From the NCBI RefSeq assembly GCF_001302265.1, contig NZ_LHQM01000013.1:32822-96821 (forward strand): DNA of 64,000 nucleotides. The letters run 5' to 3'. This document shows positions 8,023-20,178 of this stretch, piece by piece. The notes under the pieces were generated by a model. It was not told where the DNA came from and ran no database searches. It worked only from the letters and a program-made list of their open reading frames with translations. Position 1 is the stretch's first letter. Each line of letters opens with the position of its first letter. This stretch comes from Streptococcus phocae (GTDB taxonomy: Bacteria; Bacillota; Bacilli; Lactobacillales; Streptococcaceae). A program made the position numbers and the translations under genes.

Positions 8023-9864
8023 ATGACAAAATTTAGAGAAGATATCCGTAACGTTGCAATCATTGCTCACGTTGACCACGGAAAAACTACACTCGTTGAT
8101 GAATTACTAAAACAATCACACACACTAGATGAGCGTAAAGAACTCCAAGAGCGTGCGATGGATTCCAACGATATCGAAAAAGAGCGTGGGATTACCATCC
8201 TAGCTAAAAATACTGCGGTGTCTTATAAAGACACACGTATCAACATCATGGACACACCAGGCCATGCGGACTTTGGTGGAGAAGTTGAACGTATCATGAA
8301 AATGGTTGACGGGGTTGTGCTTGTCGTAGACGCTTACGAAGGAACAATGCCTCAAACACGATTTGTTTTGAAAAAAGCTTTAGAGCAAAATTTAATCCCG
8401 ATTGTTGTTGTTAACAAAATCGATAAACCTTCAGCACGTCCAGCAGAAGTTGTTGACGAAGTGCTTGAATTGTTCATCGAGCTTGGTGCTGATGACGAAC
8501 AGTTAGAATTCCCAGTTGTTTATGCGTCAGCGATTAATGGAACGTCATCACTATCAGATGATCCTGCTGATCAAATCAAAACAATGGAACCTGTCTTTGA
8601 TACGATTATCGAGCATATTCCAGCACCTGTGGATAATTCAGACGAGCCACTTCAGTTCCAAGTGTCACTACTTGACTATAATGATTTTGTGGGACGTATC
8701 GGGATTGGTCGTATTTTCCGAGGTTCTATCAAAGTTGGCGATAACGTAACGCTTTCTAAATTAGACCGATCAACAAAGAATTTCCGTGTTACCAAATTGT
8801 TTGGTTTCTTTGGACTTGAACGTCGTGAAATCCAAGAAGCAAAAGCGGGTGATTTGATTGCCGTTTCAGGGATGGAAGACATCTTTGTCGGGGAAACCAT
8901 CACACCAACCAATGCCATTGATCCGCTACCAATTCTTCGTATTGATGAGCCAACTCTTCAAATGACTTTCTTGGTTAATAACTCGCCATTTGCAGGTCGC
9001 GAAGGAAAATGGATTACTTCTCGTAAAATTGAAGAACGTTTACTTGCTGAATTGCAAACAGACGTGTCCCTTCGTGTTGAAGCGACAGATTCTCCTGATA
9101 AATGGAGAGTATCTGGTCGTGGAGAGTTGCATTTGTCAATCTTGATTGAAACCATGCGTCGTGAAGGCTATGAGATACAAGTGTCACGTCCAGAAGTTAT
9201 TATCAAAGAGGTTGATGGCGTAAGATGTGAGCCTTTTGAAAGGGTTCAAATTGACACCCCGGAAGAATACCAAGGGGCTATAATTCAATCGCTTTCAGAG
9301 CGTAAGGGTGACATGCTTGACATGCAAATTGTTGGGAATGGTCAAACACGTCTTAGCTTCTTGATTCCAGCTCGTGGCTTAATTGGATACTCAACTGAGT
9401 TTCTATCAATGACACGCGGCTATGGTATCATGAACCACACCTTTGACCAATACCTCCCAGTTGTTTCTGGAGAGATTGGTGGACGTCATCGTGGTGCCTT
9501 GGTTTCTATTGATACTGGTAAAGCAACAACTTACTCAATCATGCGTGTTGAGGAACGTGGAACTATTTTTGTTAACCCAGGAACTGAAGTTTACGAGGGA
9601 ATGATTGTCGGTGAACACTCACGCGATAACGACCTAGGTGTGAACATCACAACGGCAAAACAAATGACCAATGTTCGTTCTGCTAACAAGGACCAAACCT
9701 CTGTGATTAAAACGCCACGTATTCTGACGCTTGAAGAATCACTTGAATTCTTGAACGATGACGAATACATGGAAGTAACTCCAGAATCGATTCGTTTGCG
9801 AAAACAAATCCTAAATAAAGCAGCGCGTGACAAAGCTAGCAAAAAGAAAAAATCATCTGAGTAA
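8023..9864 (+). CDS. typA: Ribosome-binding GTPase TypA/BipA
   Basis: A translational GTPase related to EF-G that helps 50S ribosome assembly and stress and cold adaptation. The 613-residue protein opens with the G1 motif AHVDHGKTT, shows [11 protein letters not shown] (G3) and NKIDKP (G4), then EF-G-like domains II, III and V and the BipA-specific basic C-tail (KKKKSSE). ATG 8023 follows GAGGAAAAA; the in-frame codon at 8005 gives six extra residues not seen in the family. It is the only gene before the small membrane gene at 9951. Confidence 0.95.
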   Translation: MTKFREDIRNVAIIAHVDHGKTTLVDELLKQSHTLDERKELQERAMDSNDIEKERGITILAKNTAVSYKDTRINIMDTPGHADFGGEVERIMKMVDGVVLVVDAYEGTMPQTRFVLKKALEQNLIPIVVVNKIDKPSARPAEVVDEVLELFIELGADDEQLEFPVVYASAINGTSSLSDDPADQIKTMEPVFDTIIEHIPAPVDNSDEPLQFQVSLLDYNDFVGRIGIGRIFRGSIKVGDNVTLSKLDRSTKNFRVTKLFGFFGLERREIQEAKAGDLIAVSGMEDIFVGETITPTNAIDPLPILRIDEPTLQMTFLVNNSPFAGREGKWITSRKIEERLLAELQTDVSLRVEATDSPDKWRVSGRGELHLSILIETMRREGYEIQVSRPEVIIKEVDGVRCEPFERVQIDTPEEYQGAIIQSLSERKGDMLDMQIVGNGQTRLSFLIPARGLIGYSTEFLSMTRGYGIMNHTFDQYLPVVSGEIGGRHRGALVSIDTGKATTYSIMRVEERGTIFVNPGTEVYEGMIVGEHSRDNDLGVNITTAKQMTNVRSANKDQTSVIKTPRILTLEESLEFLNDDEYMEVTPESIRLRKQILNKAARDKASKKKKSSE

Positions 9865-9950
9865 GCTCTAAGGACTGAAACAGGTAATACGAAGATTTCT
9901 AGAAGGTCTCTTGACGTCTTTGTTGCTACTAGAATCGAAAGGGGACGAAC

Positions 9951-10199
9951 GTGTTTTATTTGATCATTGCCATCCTAATCATTTCTTATTACCTATTCAT
10001 GGCGCCAAAAAGTGTTCAAAACACGCTTGGAATGATTGGCCTGGTTGGACTTGTGGCCTTGCTGATTGTTTTAGCAGGACTCAGTTTTATAAAAATAATG
10101 CAAACCCCGCCAGAGATTTTTGTCGGCCTTGCCATGATGGTATTGGGATACTATGCTTTGAAAGATCTTTCAAAGATGCCTAAAAAGTCTAAAAAGTAA
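9951..10199 (+). CDS. Small membrane protein (DUF3165 family)
   Basis: 82 residues with three hydrophobic stretches (FYLIIAILIISYYLFM; MIGLVGLVALLIVLAGL; IFVGLAMMVLGYYAL) and a basic tail (KMPKKSKK). It starts with GTG at 9951 after AAAGGGGACG. The family lies between typA and murD in streptococci. Function unknown. A hairpin terminator follows directly. Confidence 0.78.
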   Translation: MFYLIIAILIISYYLFMAPKSVQNTLGMIGLVGLVALLIVLAGLSFIKIMQTPPEIFVGLAMMVLGYYALKDLSKMPKKSKK

Positions 10200-10203
10200 T
10201 CAC

Positions 10204-10230
10204 AGACCAGGAGTAGTTTCCTGGTCTTTT
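10204..10230 (+). terminator. Terminator after the DUF3165 gene
   Basis: GACCAGGA / TCCTGGTC stem with a TTTT tail, separating typA and the small gene from the mur/div cluster. Confidence 0.8.
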
Positions 10231-10347
10231 GCGTATTTACTCAACTGTTTAAACCTCCTATGGGCAGAATCCTAGCCGTTTTAAATCTTGAAAAAGCATT
10301 AAAATAAAGGTAAAATATAAAGAAATAGAATAGGTAGTGTAAGTAAA

Positions 10348-11706
10348 ATGAAAAAAACGACAGTGTTTCAACATAAGAAAGTTTTGGTTCTTGGCTTAGC
10401 AAAATCAGGAGAGGCAGCAGCGAAACTCTTGGCTAAGCTGGGAGCTATTGTTACTATTAACGATGCAAAACCCTTTGAAGAAAACCCAGCAGCCCAGCTC
10501 CTCCTTGAAGAAGGCATCAGGATCATCTGTGGGAGCCATCCGATAGACTTGTTAGATGAAGCTTTTGATTACGTGATTAAAAACCCGGGGATTCCTTATC
10601 ATAACCCGATGGTCAAAAAGGCCCTCACGAAAAATATTCCAGTCTTGACCGAGGTCGAACTCGCTTATTTGGTTTCTCCAGCTCCCATTATAGGGATTAC
10701 AGGTTCAAACGGCAAAACAACCACGACTAGTATGATTGCTAATGTTCTTAATGCTGGAGGGTTATCTGCTGTTTTAGCTGGGAATATTGGACTTCCAGCC
10801 TCTGATGTGGTGCAAGAAGTCACAGAAGAAGACCTTTTGGTCATGGAGCTATCATCCTTCCAGTTAATGGGAGTTGATCAATTTCACCCTAGCATTGCTG
10901 TGATTACCAATTTAATGCCTACCCATTTAGACTACCATGGCAGTTTTGAGGATTACGTATCAGCTAAGTGGAGTCTTCAACGTCATATGACTGTAGCAGA
11001 CTACCTGGTGCTAAATGCAAATCAAGGATTAACTGCAGAGCTTGCCGCCAGAACAAATGCTACTGTGCTATATATCTCTACCAAAGAAAAAGTTGATGGG
11101 GCTTATTTGGACAATGGCAATCTTTATTTTAAAGATCAGTTTATCATGCAAGCTGCTGACTTAGGCGTACCTGGTAGTCACAATATTGAAAATGCGCTGG
11201 CAACGATTGTTGTTGCAAAATTAAGTGGCGTTTCCAACCAATGTATTGCAAGTAGTTTGTCTCGTTTTTCAGGAGTCAAACACCGCTTGCAGCTAGTTGG
11301 AAGTCTTAATCAGGTGGCCTTTTATAATGACAGTAAATCCACCAATATCCTAGCAACTCAAAAAGCCCTGTCTGGATTTGACAATCACAAAGTGATTTTA
11401 ATTGCGGGAGGCTTAGACCGAGGCAATGAATTTGATGACCTGGTTCCAGACCTTGTTGGCCTTAAACGAATGGTGATTTTAGGAGAATCAGCAGAGCGTC
11501 TCAAACGAGCGGCTGATAAAGCAGGTGTGCCTTATCTGATAGCCACAGACGTGGCAGAAGCCACTCGTAAGGCCTTTGACCAAGCAGACGCTGGAGATGT
11601 TGTTCTACTTAGCCCAGCCAATGCCAGTTGGGACAGGTACCGTAATTTTGAAGAGCGTGGCGATGAGTTTTTGGCCACATTTGAATCGCTAAGAGGAGAA
11701 GTGTAA
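10348..11706 (+). CDS. murD: UDP-N-acetylmuramoyl-L-alanine:D-glutamate ligase MurD
   Basis: Adds D-glutamate to UDP-MurNAc-L-Ala in cytoplasmic peptidoglycan precursor synthesis. The 452-residue protein has the N-terminal UDP-binding Rossmann domain ([17 protein letters not shown]), the Mur ligase ATP loop [12 protein letters not shown] near residue 115 and a C-terminal ligase domain ([31 protein letters not shown]). First gene of the mur-div cluster; its stop overlaps the murG start (TAATG). The ribosome binding site is weak. Confidence 0.95.
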   Translation: MKKTTVFQHKKVLVLGLAKSGEAAAKLLAKLGAIVTINDAKPFEENPAAQLLLEEGIRIICGSHPIDLLDEAFDYVIKNPGIPYHNPMVKKALTKNIPVLTEVELAYLVSPAPIIGITGSNGKTTTTSMIANVLNAGGLSAVLAGNIGLPASDVVQEVTEEDLLVMELSSFQLMGVDQFHPSIAVITNLMPTHLDYHGSFEDYVSAKWSLQRHMTVADYLVLNANQGLTAELAARTNATVLYISTKEKVDGAYLDNGNLYFKDQFIMQAADLGVPGSHNIENALATIVVAKLSGVSNQCIASSLSRFSGVKHRLQLVGSLNQVAFYNDSKSTNILATQKALSGFDNHKVILIAGGLDRGNEFDDLVPDLVGLKRMVILGESAERLKRAADKAGVPYLIATDVAEATRKAFDQADAGDVVLLSPANASWDRYRNFEERGDEFLATFESLRGEV

Positions 11707-12785
11707 TGTCAAAAAAAATCGTATTTACTGGAGGCGGGACGGTTGGTCATGTCACCTTGAATTTAATCATAATCCCCAAATTTCTCAAAGATGGATGGGA
11801 AGTGCACTATATCGGGGATAAAAATGGTATTGAGCGCCAAGAAATTGATAAATCAGGGCTTGAAATTACTTTTCATCCTATTGAAACAGGCAAGCTAAGG
11901 CGTTATTTTTCATGGCAAAATATCTGGGATGTTTTTAAAGTTGGCTATGGCTTGTTGCAGTCATTAGTGATTATTGCTAAATTAAGACCACAAGCTTTAT
12001 TTTCAAAAGGTGGTTTTGTAGCAGTGCCTCCGGTTATTGCAGCAAAACTATTGGGCATATCGGTATTTGTTCATGAGTCTGACTTGACTATGGGGTTAGC
12101 TAATAAAATCGCATACCGCTTTGTCACAAAACTCTATACAACATTCTCTCCAGATCCAGCTTTGTCAAAGGCAGAGCATGTAGGAGCAGTGACCAAAATT
12201 CACGGTGGTGCGTCCCAAACTGACAATCAGCAAATCCAGGCCATTAAAGCACAATTCAATCCCGAACTTAAGACCCTTTTATTTATTGGTGGTTCTGCAG
12301 GAGCAAAAGTGTTAAATGATTTTGTTAGCCAGCACCCTGAATTGCGAAAAGACTTCAATGTGATTAATATCACGGGAGACGCCAATTTAAATGACCTGGG
12401 TCCCAATCTTTACCGTATTGATTACGTGACGGATTTATATCAACCCTTAATGCAATTGGCAGATTTGGTGGTGACAAGAGGTGGTTCAAATACGCTTTTT
12501 GAACTATTAGCCATGCATAAGCCACATCTCATTATTCCCTTGGGCAAGGAAGCTAGCCGAGGAGACCAACTTGAAAATGCGGCATATTTTCAAGAAAAAG
12601 GCTACGCAAGACAGATACTGGAGTCTGATTTGACAATAGCACGCTTTCAGCAAGAACTAGCGCACGTGTTTGCGCACCAAGAAGATTTTGTATCTGCCAT
12701 GAAGCACTCTCGAGATATTCAGTCGCCAGAAACGTTTTACCGTCTTTTGCTTAGTGATATCAACTCCGTGATGAAGGAGAGATAA
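11706..12785 (+). CDS. murG: Undecaprenyl-PP-MurNAc-pentapeptide GlcNAc transferase MurG
   Basis: Transfers GlcNAc to lipid I, making lipid II on the inner membrane face. The 359-residue GT-B enzyme shows the N-terminal glycine loop GGGTVGHV, a second loop GGSAGAKVL near residue 196 and the donor-binding [12 protein letters not shown] near 258. It sits between murD and divIB with single-base junctions, so the three are co-translated. Confidence 0.95.
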   Translation: MSKKIVFTGGGTVGHVTLNLIIIPKFLKDGWEVHYIGDKNGIERQEIDKSGLEITFHPIETGKLRRYFSWQNIWDVFKVGYGLLQSLVIIAKLRPQALFSKGGFVAVPPVIAAKLLGISVFVHESDLTMGLANKIAYRFVTKLYTTFSPDPALSKAEHVGAVTKIHGGASQTDNQQIQAIKAQFNPELKTLLFIGGSAGAKVLNDFVSQHPELRKDFNVINITGDANLNDLGPNLYRIDYVTDLYQPLMQLADLVVTRGGSNTLFELLAMHKPHLIIPLGKEASRGDQLENAAYFQEKGYARQILESDLTIARFQQELAHVFAHQEDFVSAMKHSRDIQSPETFYRLLLSDINSVMKER

Positions 12786-13913
12786 ATGACCAAAAAGAAA
12801 AAGACAGAAACGACTGCTACTTTGACGGAGTGGCAAAAACGAAACATTGCCTTTTTGAAAAAAAAGCAACAGGAACTAGCAGAAGAAAAAAAGAGAAGTG
12901 AAGCGTTAAGGAAACAAAAAAAAGCTCAGCTACAATTAGACGCTAAGTCAGATGAGCTGACTGCTAAAACAGAATCTAAACCGACACCTATTCATAAAAA
13001 ATTAACACTCAAAAAACCCAAGCAAAAAAAGGGAAAGACACCACGGCAAAAAGCCTTTCGCAAAGCTGCTCCAGTTCTTTTAGGCGCTCTTTTAGTGATG
13101 GCGGCATCAATTTTCATGATTACGCCCTATAGTAAATTAAAAGTGTTTTCTGTAACAGGTAATAAACACATCAGCCTTGAAGAGGTGGTGAAAAGTAGTA
13201 AGGTGAAAGCTTCAGATTACTGGTTAACCCTTTGGGCAATGCCTAGGCATTACGAGGAAGCACTTGTTCAATCCAACGTTTGGGTAAAACAAGCAAAATT
13301 GCATTACCAATTTCCTAATCAATTCCTTTTTGACGTCACAGAACATCGCATCATTGCCTATGCTCAGACGGCAGAAGGGTTTCAACCGATTTTAGAAAAT
13401 GGCAAAAGAGTGGAAGTTGTGAGTGAATCGGACTTGCCGAAATCTTTTTTGATTGTCAATCTTGAGGATGAACGTGCGGTCCAACACTTAGTAAAAAGTT
13501 TGGCCAAGCTATCAAAATCCTTAATTAAAAACATCAAGTCGGTATCTTTAGCCAATTCAAAAACAACAAAAGACTTGTTGCTTATTGAATTGCATGATGG
13601 CAATCTGATTAGGGTACCTCAATCGCAGATTGAGAAGAAACTGCCTTATTATCAGAAATTAAAAATGCATCTAGCAGAACCTAGCATTGTTGATATGGAG
13701 GTTGGACTGTACACGACAACTGAAGAAATTGAAAGCCGTCCAGCGAAACCCGTAACACCAGAGCCCAAAGCGAATGAACAAAAACCTCAAGAAGGTGCTC
13801 CAGCAGAAGGCGATGCTAACCCACAGGAGCAATCTCAAGAACCTCAATCTGGTCCTCAAGAAGCCCCTTCACAGTCTCCTCAAGCCCCAGTTGGTGAAAC
13901 TCCAGCTGAATAG
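12786..13913 (+). CDS. divIB: Cell division protein DivIB (FtsQ family)
   Basis: Bitopic divisome protein linking FtsL/DivIC to septal synthesis. The 375 residues run as a long basic, lysine-rich cytoplasmic coil (1-95), one membrane helix (about 97-115), a POTRA domain beginning LKVFSVTGNKHISLEEV, a beta domain and a Pro/Glu/Gln-rich tail (about 315-375). ATG 12786 follows GAAGGAGAG. Expected position after murG in streptococci. The tail looks low-complexity and variable. Confidence 0.93.
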   Translation: MTKKKKTETTATLTEWQKRNIAFLKKKQQELAEEKKRSEALRKQKKAQLQLDAKSDELTAKTESKPTPIHKKLTLKKPKQKKGKTPRQKAFRKAAPVLLGALLVMAASIFMITPYSKLKVFSVTGNKHISLEEVVKSSKVKASDYWLTLWAMPRHYEEALVQSNVWVKQAKLHYQFPNQFLFDVTEHRIIAYAQTAEGFQPILENGKRVEVVSESDLPKSFLIVNLEDERAVQHLVKSLAKLSKSLIKNIKSVSLANSKTTKDLLLIELHDGNLIRVPQSQIEKKLPYYQKLKMHLAEPSIVDMEVGLYTTTEEIESRPAKPVTPEPKANEQKPQEGAPAEGDANPQEQSQEPQSGPQEAPSQSPQAPVGETPAE

Positions 13914-14036
13914 ATAAGGTAACACATGCTAAAAAACAAGAGCTTATCCCTCAAAAGACAAGGTCAGATAGGCTTCTATCCCAGATTAAGTTTATATAAC
14001 AAAATGCGTAAAATGATAACATTTTACGTTTTTTTA

Positions 14037-14045
14037 TGGTATAAT
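14037..14045 (+). promoter_or_regulatory. Extended -10 promoter for ftsA-ftsZ
   Basis: TGGTATAAT lies 74 bp before the ftsA start in the 205-bp gap after divIB. The -35 region is poor (TAACAT), as is usual for extended -10 promoters. The long 5' leader (about 65 nt) shows no clear regulatory fold. Confidence 0.6.
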
Positions 14046-14118
14046 ATTCTCTGAATAATTCTGTTTTTTAGCAGTTTTTAGAATAGTAAAAGTTTGGAAA
14101 GTAAGTGAGGTCGAGTGA

Positions 14119-15483
14119 ATGGCTAGAAATGGCTTTTTTACTGGTTTGGACATTGGAACAAGCTCGATAAAAGTTCTGGTTGCAGAATTTATATCTAACG
14201 AGATGAATGTTATTGGAGTGAGCAATGTTCCTAGTACCGGCGTAAAAGATGGTATAATAATTGATATTGAGGCAGCAGCTGCTGCCATCAAAACTGCAGT
14301 AGAACAAGCTGAAGAAAAAGCTGGAATGACGATAGAAAAGGTTAATGTTGGCTTGCCAGCAAACCTTCTTCAAATCGAACCTACACAAGGTATGATTCCT
14401 GTTCCAAGTGAGTCAAAAGAAATTAAGGATGAAGACGTTGACAGTGTTGTTAAATCAGCACTAACTAAGAGCATTACACCAGAGCGTGAAGTGATCTCAC
14501 TAGTTCCAGAAGAATTTATCGTAGATGGTTTTCAGGGTATCCGTGATCCACGTGGTATGATGGGTATTAGATTAGAGATGCGTGGATTGATTTACACTGG
14601 ACCAAGCACAATCTTGCACAACCTGCGCAAAACCGTTGAACGGGCAGGGATTCGTGTTGAAAACATTATCATTTCTCCATTGGCAATGACTAAAGCTGTC
14701 TTGAACGAAGGGGAACGTGAATTTGGTGCATCCGTGATTGATATGGGAGGTGGACAAACAACAGTAGCGTCCATGAGAGCCCAAGAACTTCAGTATACAA
14801 ACATTTATCCTGAAGGCGGAGAATACATCACAAAAGATATTTCTAAGGTGCTTAAAACGTCCATGTCGATTGCTGAGGCCTTGAAATATAATTTTGGGCA
14901 AGCTAATGTCGCAGAGGCAAGTTTGACAGAGACTGTTAGAGTTGATGTCGTTGGTAGCGATGAGCCTGTCGAAGTGACAGAGCGTTATTTATCAGAAATT
15001 ATTTCAGCGCGTGTTCGTCACATTTTAGACCGCGTCAAACAAGATTTAGAACGTGGACGTTTACTGGACCTTCCAGGAGGAATCATTTTAATAGGTGGTG
15101 GTGCCATCATGCCTGGTGTTGTTGAGACTGCTCAGGAAATTTTTGGCACAAACGTTAAGCTTCATGTTCCAAATCAAGTTGGCATTCGTAACCCAATGTT
15201 TGCTAATGTGATTAGCTTAGTTGAGTATGTCGGCATGATGTCTGAGGTGGATGTTTTAGCACAAAATGCTGTCTCAGGAGAAGAGCTCCTAAGACGCAAA
15301 CCAGTTGATTTTAGTAATCAAAACAGCTATTTGCCAGATTACAATGCTCCTAGAAGGCAAGAGCCAGCAACGGCTTATGAGCAAGCGCAGCCACAAACGC
15401 ATTACGAACCACAAGAACCAAGTGAACCAAAACCAAAATTGGCAGAACGCGTTCGCGGTGTCTTTGGAAGCATGTTCGACTAA
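14119..15483 (+). CDS. ftsA: Cell division protein FtsA
   Basis: Actin-like ATPase that tethers FtsZ filaments to the membrane. 454 residues: phosphate-1 loop GLDIGTSSIKVLV, phosphate-2 IDMGGGQTTVA near residue 212, adenosine loop ILIGGGAIMPG near 324, a Pro/Gln-rich linker and a C-terminal amphipathic membrane-targeting helix (LAERVRGVFGSMFD). It is 23 bp upstream of ftsZ in one unit. Confidence 0.95.
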   Translation: MARNGFFTGLDIGTSSIKVLVAEFISNEMNVIGVSNVPSTGVKDGIIIDIEAAAAAIKTAVEQAEEKAGMTIEKVNVGLPANLLQIEPTQGMIPVPSESKEIKDEDVDSVVKSALTKSITPEREVISLVPEEFIVDGFQGIRDPRGMMGIRLEMRGLIYTGPSTILHNLRKTVERAGIRVENIIISPLAMTKAVLNEGEREFGASVIDMGGGQTTVASMRAQELQYTNIYPEGGEYITKDISKVLKTSMSIAEALKYNFGQANVAEASLTETVRVDVVGSDEPVEVTERYLSEIISARVRHILDRVKQDLERGRLLDLPGGIILIGGGAIMPGVVETAQEIFGTNVKLHVPNQVGIRNPMFANVISLVEYVGMMSEVDVLAQNAVSGEELLRRKPVDFSNQNSYLPDYNAPRRQEPATAYEQAQPQTHYEPQEPSEPKPKLAERVRGVFGSMFD

Positions 15484-15497
15484 AAGCAATAAAGTGA

Positions 15498-16826
<1,329 letters not shown>

Positions 16827-16828
16827 CA

Positions 16829-17500
16829 ATGGATTTGCAAAAAAATAAAGATATTGTTTTTGAAAATATCCGTTTAGCCACAGAAGCAGCGCAGAGACCC
16901 AAAGATAGTGTAGCTGTCATTGCTGTTACCAAATATGTGGATAGTACCGTTGCAGGTCGGCTTATTGACACTGGAATTGAGCACATTGCTGAAAATCGTG
17001 TTGATAAGTTTCTTGATAAATATGAGGCATTAAAAGATAAGCCCGTAAAATGGCACTTAATTGGAACCTTACAGCGTCGAAAAGTCAAGGACGTGATTAA
17101 TGTAGTTGATTATTTTCATGCGTTGGATTCCGTAAAATTAGCCTCGGAAATTGAAAAAAGAGCAAATCATCCTATCAACTGTTTTCTACAAGTCAATATT
17201 TCAAACGAAGAAAGCAAGCACGGCTTCAAACTGGACGAGGTTAATCAAGCTGTTGATGAGATTAGCAAGATGTCACATGTGCATCTTGTCGGTATTATGA
17301 CAATGGCACCGGCAGATGCCAGTCCAGACCAACTTGCAACTATTTTTCATCAAGCAAATCAATTGAGAAAAAGCCTGCAATCAAAACAGAGAAAGAATAT
17401 GCCCTTTACAGAACTAAGCATGGGAATGAGTGGTGATTATCAATTAGCCATTCAAGAAGGTTCCACTTTTGTTCGTATCGGTCGCTCTTTCTTTCACTAA
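16829..17500 (+). CDS. ylmE: PLP homeostasis protein YlmE (YggS family)
   Basis: A 223-residue alanine-racemase-like TIM barrel that binds pyridoxal phosphate and buffers its cellular pool. The PLP lysine is in VIAVTKYVDS at about residue 36; ELSMGMSGDYQLAIQEGST near 190 is the phosphate-binding end. It lies in the conserved ftsZ-ylmE-sepF-ylmG-ylmH-divIVA order. No dedicated ribosome binding site is evident, so coupling to ftsZ is likely. Confidence 0.9.
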   Translation: MDLQKNKDIVFENIRLATEAAQRPKDSVAVIAVTKYVDSTVAGRLIDTGIEHIAENRVDKFLDKYEALKDKPVKWHLIGTLQRRKVKDVINVVDYFHALDSVKLASEIEKRANHPINCFLQVNISNEESKHGFKLDEVNQAVDEISKMSHVHLVGIMTMAPADASPDQLATIFHQANQLRKSLQSKQRKNMPFTELSMGMSGDYQLAIQEGSTFVRIGRSFFH

Positions 17501-17512
17501 ATGGAGAACAAG

Positions 17513-18106
17513 ATGGCATTTAAAGACACTTTTAATAAGATAATTTCTTATTTCGATACTGATGGTGTCAGCGAAGTTGAAGAGGAATTAACCTCTTCAC
17601 CAGCTGATGAAGCACCAAGTAGACCACAACAACCGACTAGACCTCGCCAGCCACAACAAGTGGCTAGGCCTAGCGCTCCTCAACAACCGAATCATCGTGT
17701 AAATCCCGAGAGGCACTATAGCCCTACACCAGGATATCAAGAACAAAAGGCAGCAACATCAGCCGCTACTAGTCACCGTGAGCAATATCAGCAAACGCCC
17801 CAACAAGAAAAAATAACAATTGCTTTGAAGTATCCTAAAAAATATGAAGATGCTCAAGAAATTGTTGATTTATTCATTGGTAACGAATGTGTTTTGATTG
17901 ATTTTCAATACATGCTAGATGCACAAGCAAGACGCTGTTTGGACTTTATCGATGGTGCAAGCAGAGTATTGTATGGTACCTTGCAAAAGGTAGGTGCTTC
18001 GATGTACCTACTGACGCCATCGAATGTTTCTGTTAGCATTGAGGACATGAACATACCAAACAATGGACAAGACATTAGTTTTGATTTTGACATGAAGAGA
18101 CGGTAA
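17513..18106 (+). CDS. sepF: Cell division protein SepF
   Basis: Membrane-bound FtsZ partner forming rings around Z-ring filaments. The N-terminal amphipathic helix ([14 protein letters not shown]) inserts in the membrane; a Pro/Gln-rich linker (about 30-95) leads to the C-terminal domain ([19 protein letters not shown]). ATG 17513 is preferred because GGAG lies 7 bp before it; the ATG at 17501 has no such site, though it adds only MENK. Confidence 0.92.
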   Translation: MAFKDTFNKIISYFDTDGVSEVEEELTSSPADEAPSRPQQPTRPRQPQQVARPSAPQQPNHRVNPERHYSPTPGYQEQKAATSAATSHREQYQQTPQQEKITIALKYPKKYEDAQEIVDLFIGNECVLIDFQYMLDAQARRCLDFIDGASRVLYGTLQKVGASMYLLTPSNVSVSIEDMNIPNNGQDISFDFDMKRR

Positions 18107-18110
18107 CAGT

Positions 18111-18365
18111 ATGATTTTTATATTACTAGTCCTTCTCAAATTGATTAAAGTTTATTCCTATTTGTTATTAGCCTATGCCTTGTTGTCTTGGTTTCCAGGA
18201 GCTTATCAATCAAGGATAGGCAGATTAATCAGCGACTTTGTAGAGCCCATTTTAAAACCATTTCAATCATTACCGCTCCAATTTGCTGGAATAGATTTTA
18301 CAGTTTTTGTCGTGATGATTGCTCTGAATGTTCTTAGCAATATTCTGATTAGCGTATTCAGTTAA
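18111..18365 (+). CDS. ylmG: YggT/YlmG family membrane protein
   Basis: 84 residues with two membrane helices, near the start (MIFILLVLLKLIKVYSYLLL) and the end (FTVFVVMIALNVLSNILISV), joined by SWFPGAYQSRIGRLISDFVEPILKPF in two overlapping stretches typical of YggT. Linked genetically to division and membrane organisation. Ends in TAATG, overlapping ylmH. Confidence 0.88.
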   Translation: MIFILLVLLKLIKVYSYLLLAYALLSWFPGAYQSRIGRLISDFVEPILKPFQSLPLQFAGIDFTVFVVMIALNVLSNILISVFS

Positions 18366-19156
18366 TGGTTGATTCAAAAACAATGTACCAACATTTTCAG
18401 CCAGATGAACACCCCTTTATTGAAAAAATGACAGATCTTATCAGACGCGTCGACAACAATTATGTTTTAGAACGAACTGATTTTTTGAACCCACGTGAAG
18501 TTGACATTTTGAAAAATCTTGTCGCTAAGACGCCTTTGCAGTGTCACGTGTCTACAGATTTGTATCCTAGTGAATATGGGCGTGTTATCATTGCACCTGA
18601 ATATTATGAGTTGGATGTGGTAGATTTTGACATGTCACTGATTGAAATCAGTTATAACCCCAAATTCAATCGGCTGACTCACGCCCAGATTTTAGGGACA
18701 TTGCTAAACGAATTAGGCATAAAAAGGTCATTGCTTGGTGATATTTTCACACAAGAAGGCTATGCCCAAATCATGATTAGCAAGGCACTATTAGGGTATT
18801 TTTTAGGGAACATCTCAAAAATTGCAAGAGCCAGTGTAAAGCTAAAAGAAGTCGATTTTGATCAGTTGATTGGACCATCCCATCACGAAACAACAGTTGA
18901 CATTCTTGCTTCTAGTTTAAGGATTGATCGCTTAATTGCGACCGCTTTGTCATTATCTAGGAATCAAGCCATTAAGTTGATTGAATCAGATAATGTTAAG
19001 GTGAACTATAGGGTGGTTAATAAAATTTCCTATGTTTTAGAACTTGGCGATATGATTAGCATTCGAGGATATGGTCGCTTTAGGATTTTAGAGCAAAATG
19101 GGATAACTAAAAATGGCAAGTATAAGGTGACACTTGGCAAAATGATGCATAAATAA
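18365..19156 (+). CDS. ylmH: S4-domain RNA-binding protein YlmH
   Basis: A 263-residue protein of the YlmH family. It has an N-terminal mixed domain and a C-terminal S4 RNA-binding domain at about residues 182-258 (RIDRLIATALSLSRNQAIKL). The family has been linked to ribosome-associated quality control in Gram-positives. It is translationally coupled to ylmG and sits 9 bp before divIVA. Confidence 0.88.
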   Translation: MVDSKTMYQHFQPDEHPFIEKMTDLIRRVDNNYVLERTDFLNPREVDILKNLVAKTPLQCHVSTDLYPSEYGRVIIAPEYYELDVVDFDMSLIEISYNPKFNRLTHAQILGTLLNELGIKRSLLGDIFTQEGYAQIMISKALLGYFLGNISKIARASVKLKEVDFDQLIGPSHHETTVDILASSLRIDRLIATALSLSRNQAIKLIESDNVKVNYRVVNKISYVLELGDMISIRGYGRFRILEQNGITKNGKYKVTLGKMMHK

Positions 19157-19165
19157 GGAGAAACA

Positions 19166-19912
19166 ATGGCACTTACAGCATTAGACATTAAGGATAAAAC
19201 CTTTAAAACAAAATTCCGCGGATATTGCGAAGAAGAAGTTAATGAATTTCTTGATATCGTTGTGAACGATTATGAGGCTTTGGTTCGTCAAAATAAAGAC
19301 TATGAAGCAACAATCAAGGCACTTGAAGAAAAGCTATCGTATTTTGATGAGATGAAAGAATCTCTTAGCCAATCAGTTATCTTAGCACAAGAAACAGCAG
19401 AAAAGGTAAAAGCATCAGCTAACGCTGAAGCAACCAATCTGGTAAGCAAGGCTAGCTACGATGCGCAACATTTGATTGAAGAATCAAAAGCAAAAGCAAA
19501 TCAAATGTTAAGAGACGCAACTGATGAAGCAAAACGCGTGGCTATTGAGACAGAAGAATTGAAACGTCATACACGTGTTTTCCACCAACGCTTGATTTCA
19601 TCAATTGAATCACAACTCAGCTTATCTAACTCTCCTGAGTGGGATGAGTTGTTGCAACCAACAGCTGTTTACTTACAAAATTCAGATGCTGCTTTTAAAG
19701 AAGTGGTTAAGACAGTACTTGACGAGGATATTCCTGAGTCAAATGATAGCGAGTCCTTTGATGCGACGCGCCAGTTTAGCCCTGATGAGTTAGCAGAGTT
19801 ACAACGTCGTGTTGATGAAAGCAATAAAGAATTAGAAGCTTACCAAACAGAGCAAGCTGATGAGCCTGAAGTCAACTTAAATGAAACACAAACCTTTAAA
19901 TTAAATATTTAA
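19166..19912 (+). CDS. divIVA: Cell division/polarity protein DivIVA
   Basis: 248-residue coiled-coil protein that binds negatively curved membrane at septa and poles. The N-terminal lipid-binding module (LDIKDKTFKTKFRGYCEEEV) is typical; long coiled coils cover about residues 30-145; the acidic C-tail ends in QTFKLNI. AAGGAGAAACA precedes the ATG. Last gene of the division cluster; no terminator is obvious before the T-box. Confidence 0.94.
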   Translation: MALTALDIKDKTFKTKFRGYCEEEVNEFLDIVVNDYEALVRQNKDYEATIKALEEKLSYFDEMKESLSQSVILAQETAEKVKASANAEATNLVSKASYDAQHLIEESKAKANQMLRDATDEAKRVAIETEELKRHTRVFHQRLISSIESQLSLSNSPEWDELLQPTAVYLQNSDAAFKEVVKTVLDEDIPESNDSESFDATRQFSPDELAELQRRVDESNKELEAYQTEQADEPEVNLNETQTFKLNI

Positions 19913-19954
19913 TCACAAGAAAAACACAATTTATTGTTCACATTTACAGCAAGT

Positions 19955-20140
19955 AGGAGATGATGAGAGTCCTATATTCCCTGAGCATGGCAATTATCAT
20001 TTTCTTTGATTCTAACTGAAACGAGTAAGTTAGAAGGGGTGCTCACCTTACGAGTCAAGAGGGAATGGTTATGTAACCATTCTAAATTAAGGTGGTACCA
20101 CGAGCTTTCGTCCTTTCTGTGACGGGGGCTTTTTTAGTTA
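19955..20140 (+). promoter_or_regulatory. T-box leader of ileS
   Basis: The conserved T-box sequence AAGGTGGTACCACG is at 20089-20102. It is followed by the terminator stem AGCTTTCGTC / GACGGGGGCT with a T run (20103-20137). Stem I begins near GATGAGAG (19961-19968). ATC at 19996-19998, followed by A, is the best candidate specifier for isoleucine, but I assign it only from position and the downstream gene. Uncharged tRNA-Ile should stabilise the antiterminator and switch on ileS. Confidence 0.88.
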
Positions 20141-20178
20141 CATGATCATCAAGATAGAACCAAAAGGAGTTTGACCAT

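Noticed and set aside
13927..14058. Small ORF between divIB and ftsA
   Set aside because: Runs through the -10 box of the ftsA promoter and has no recognisable product.
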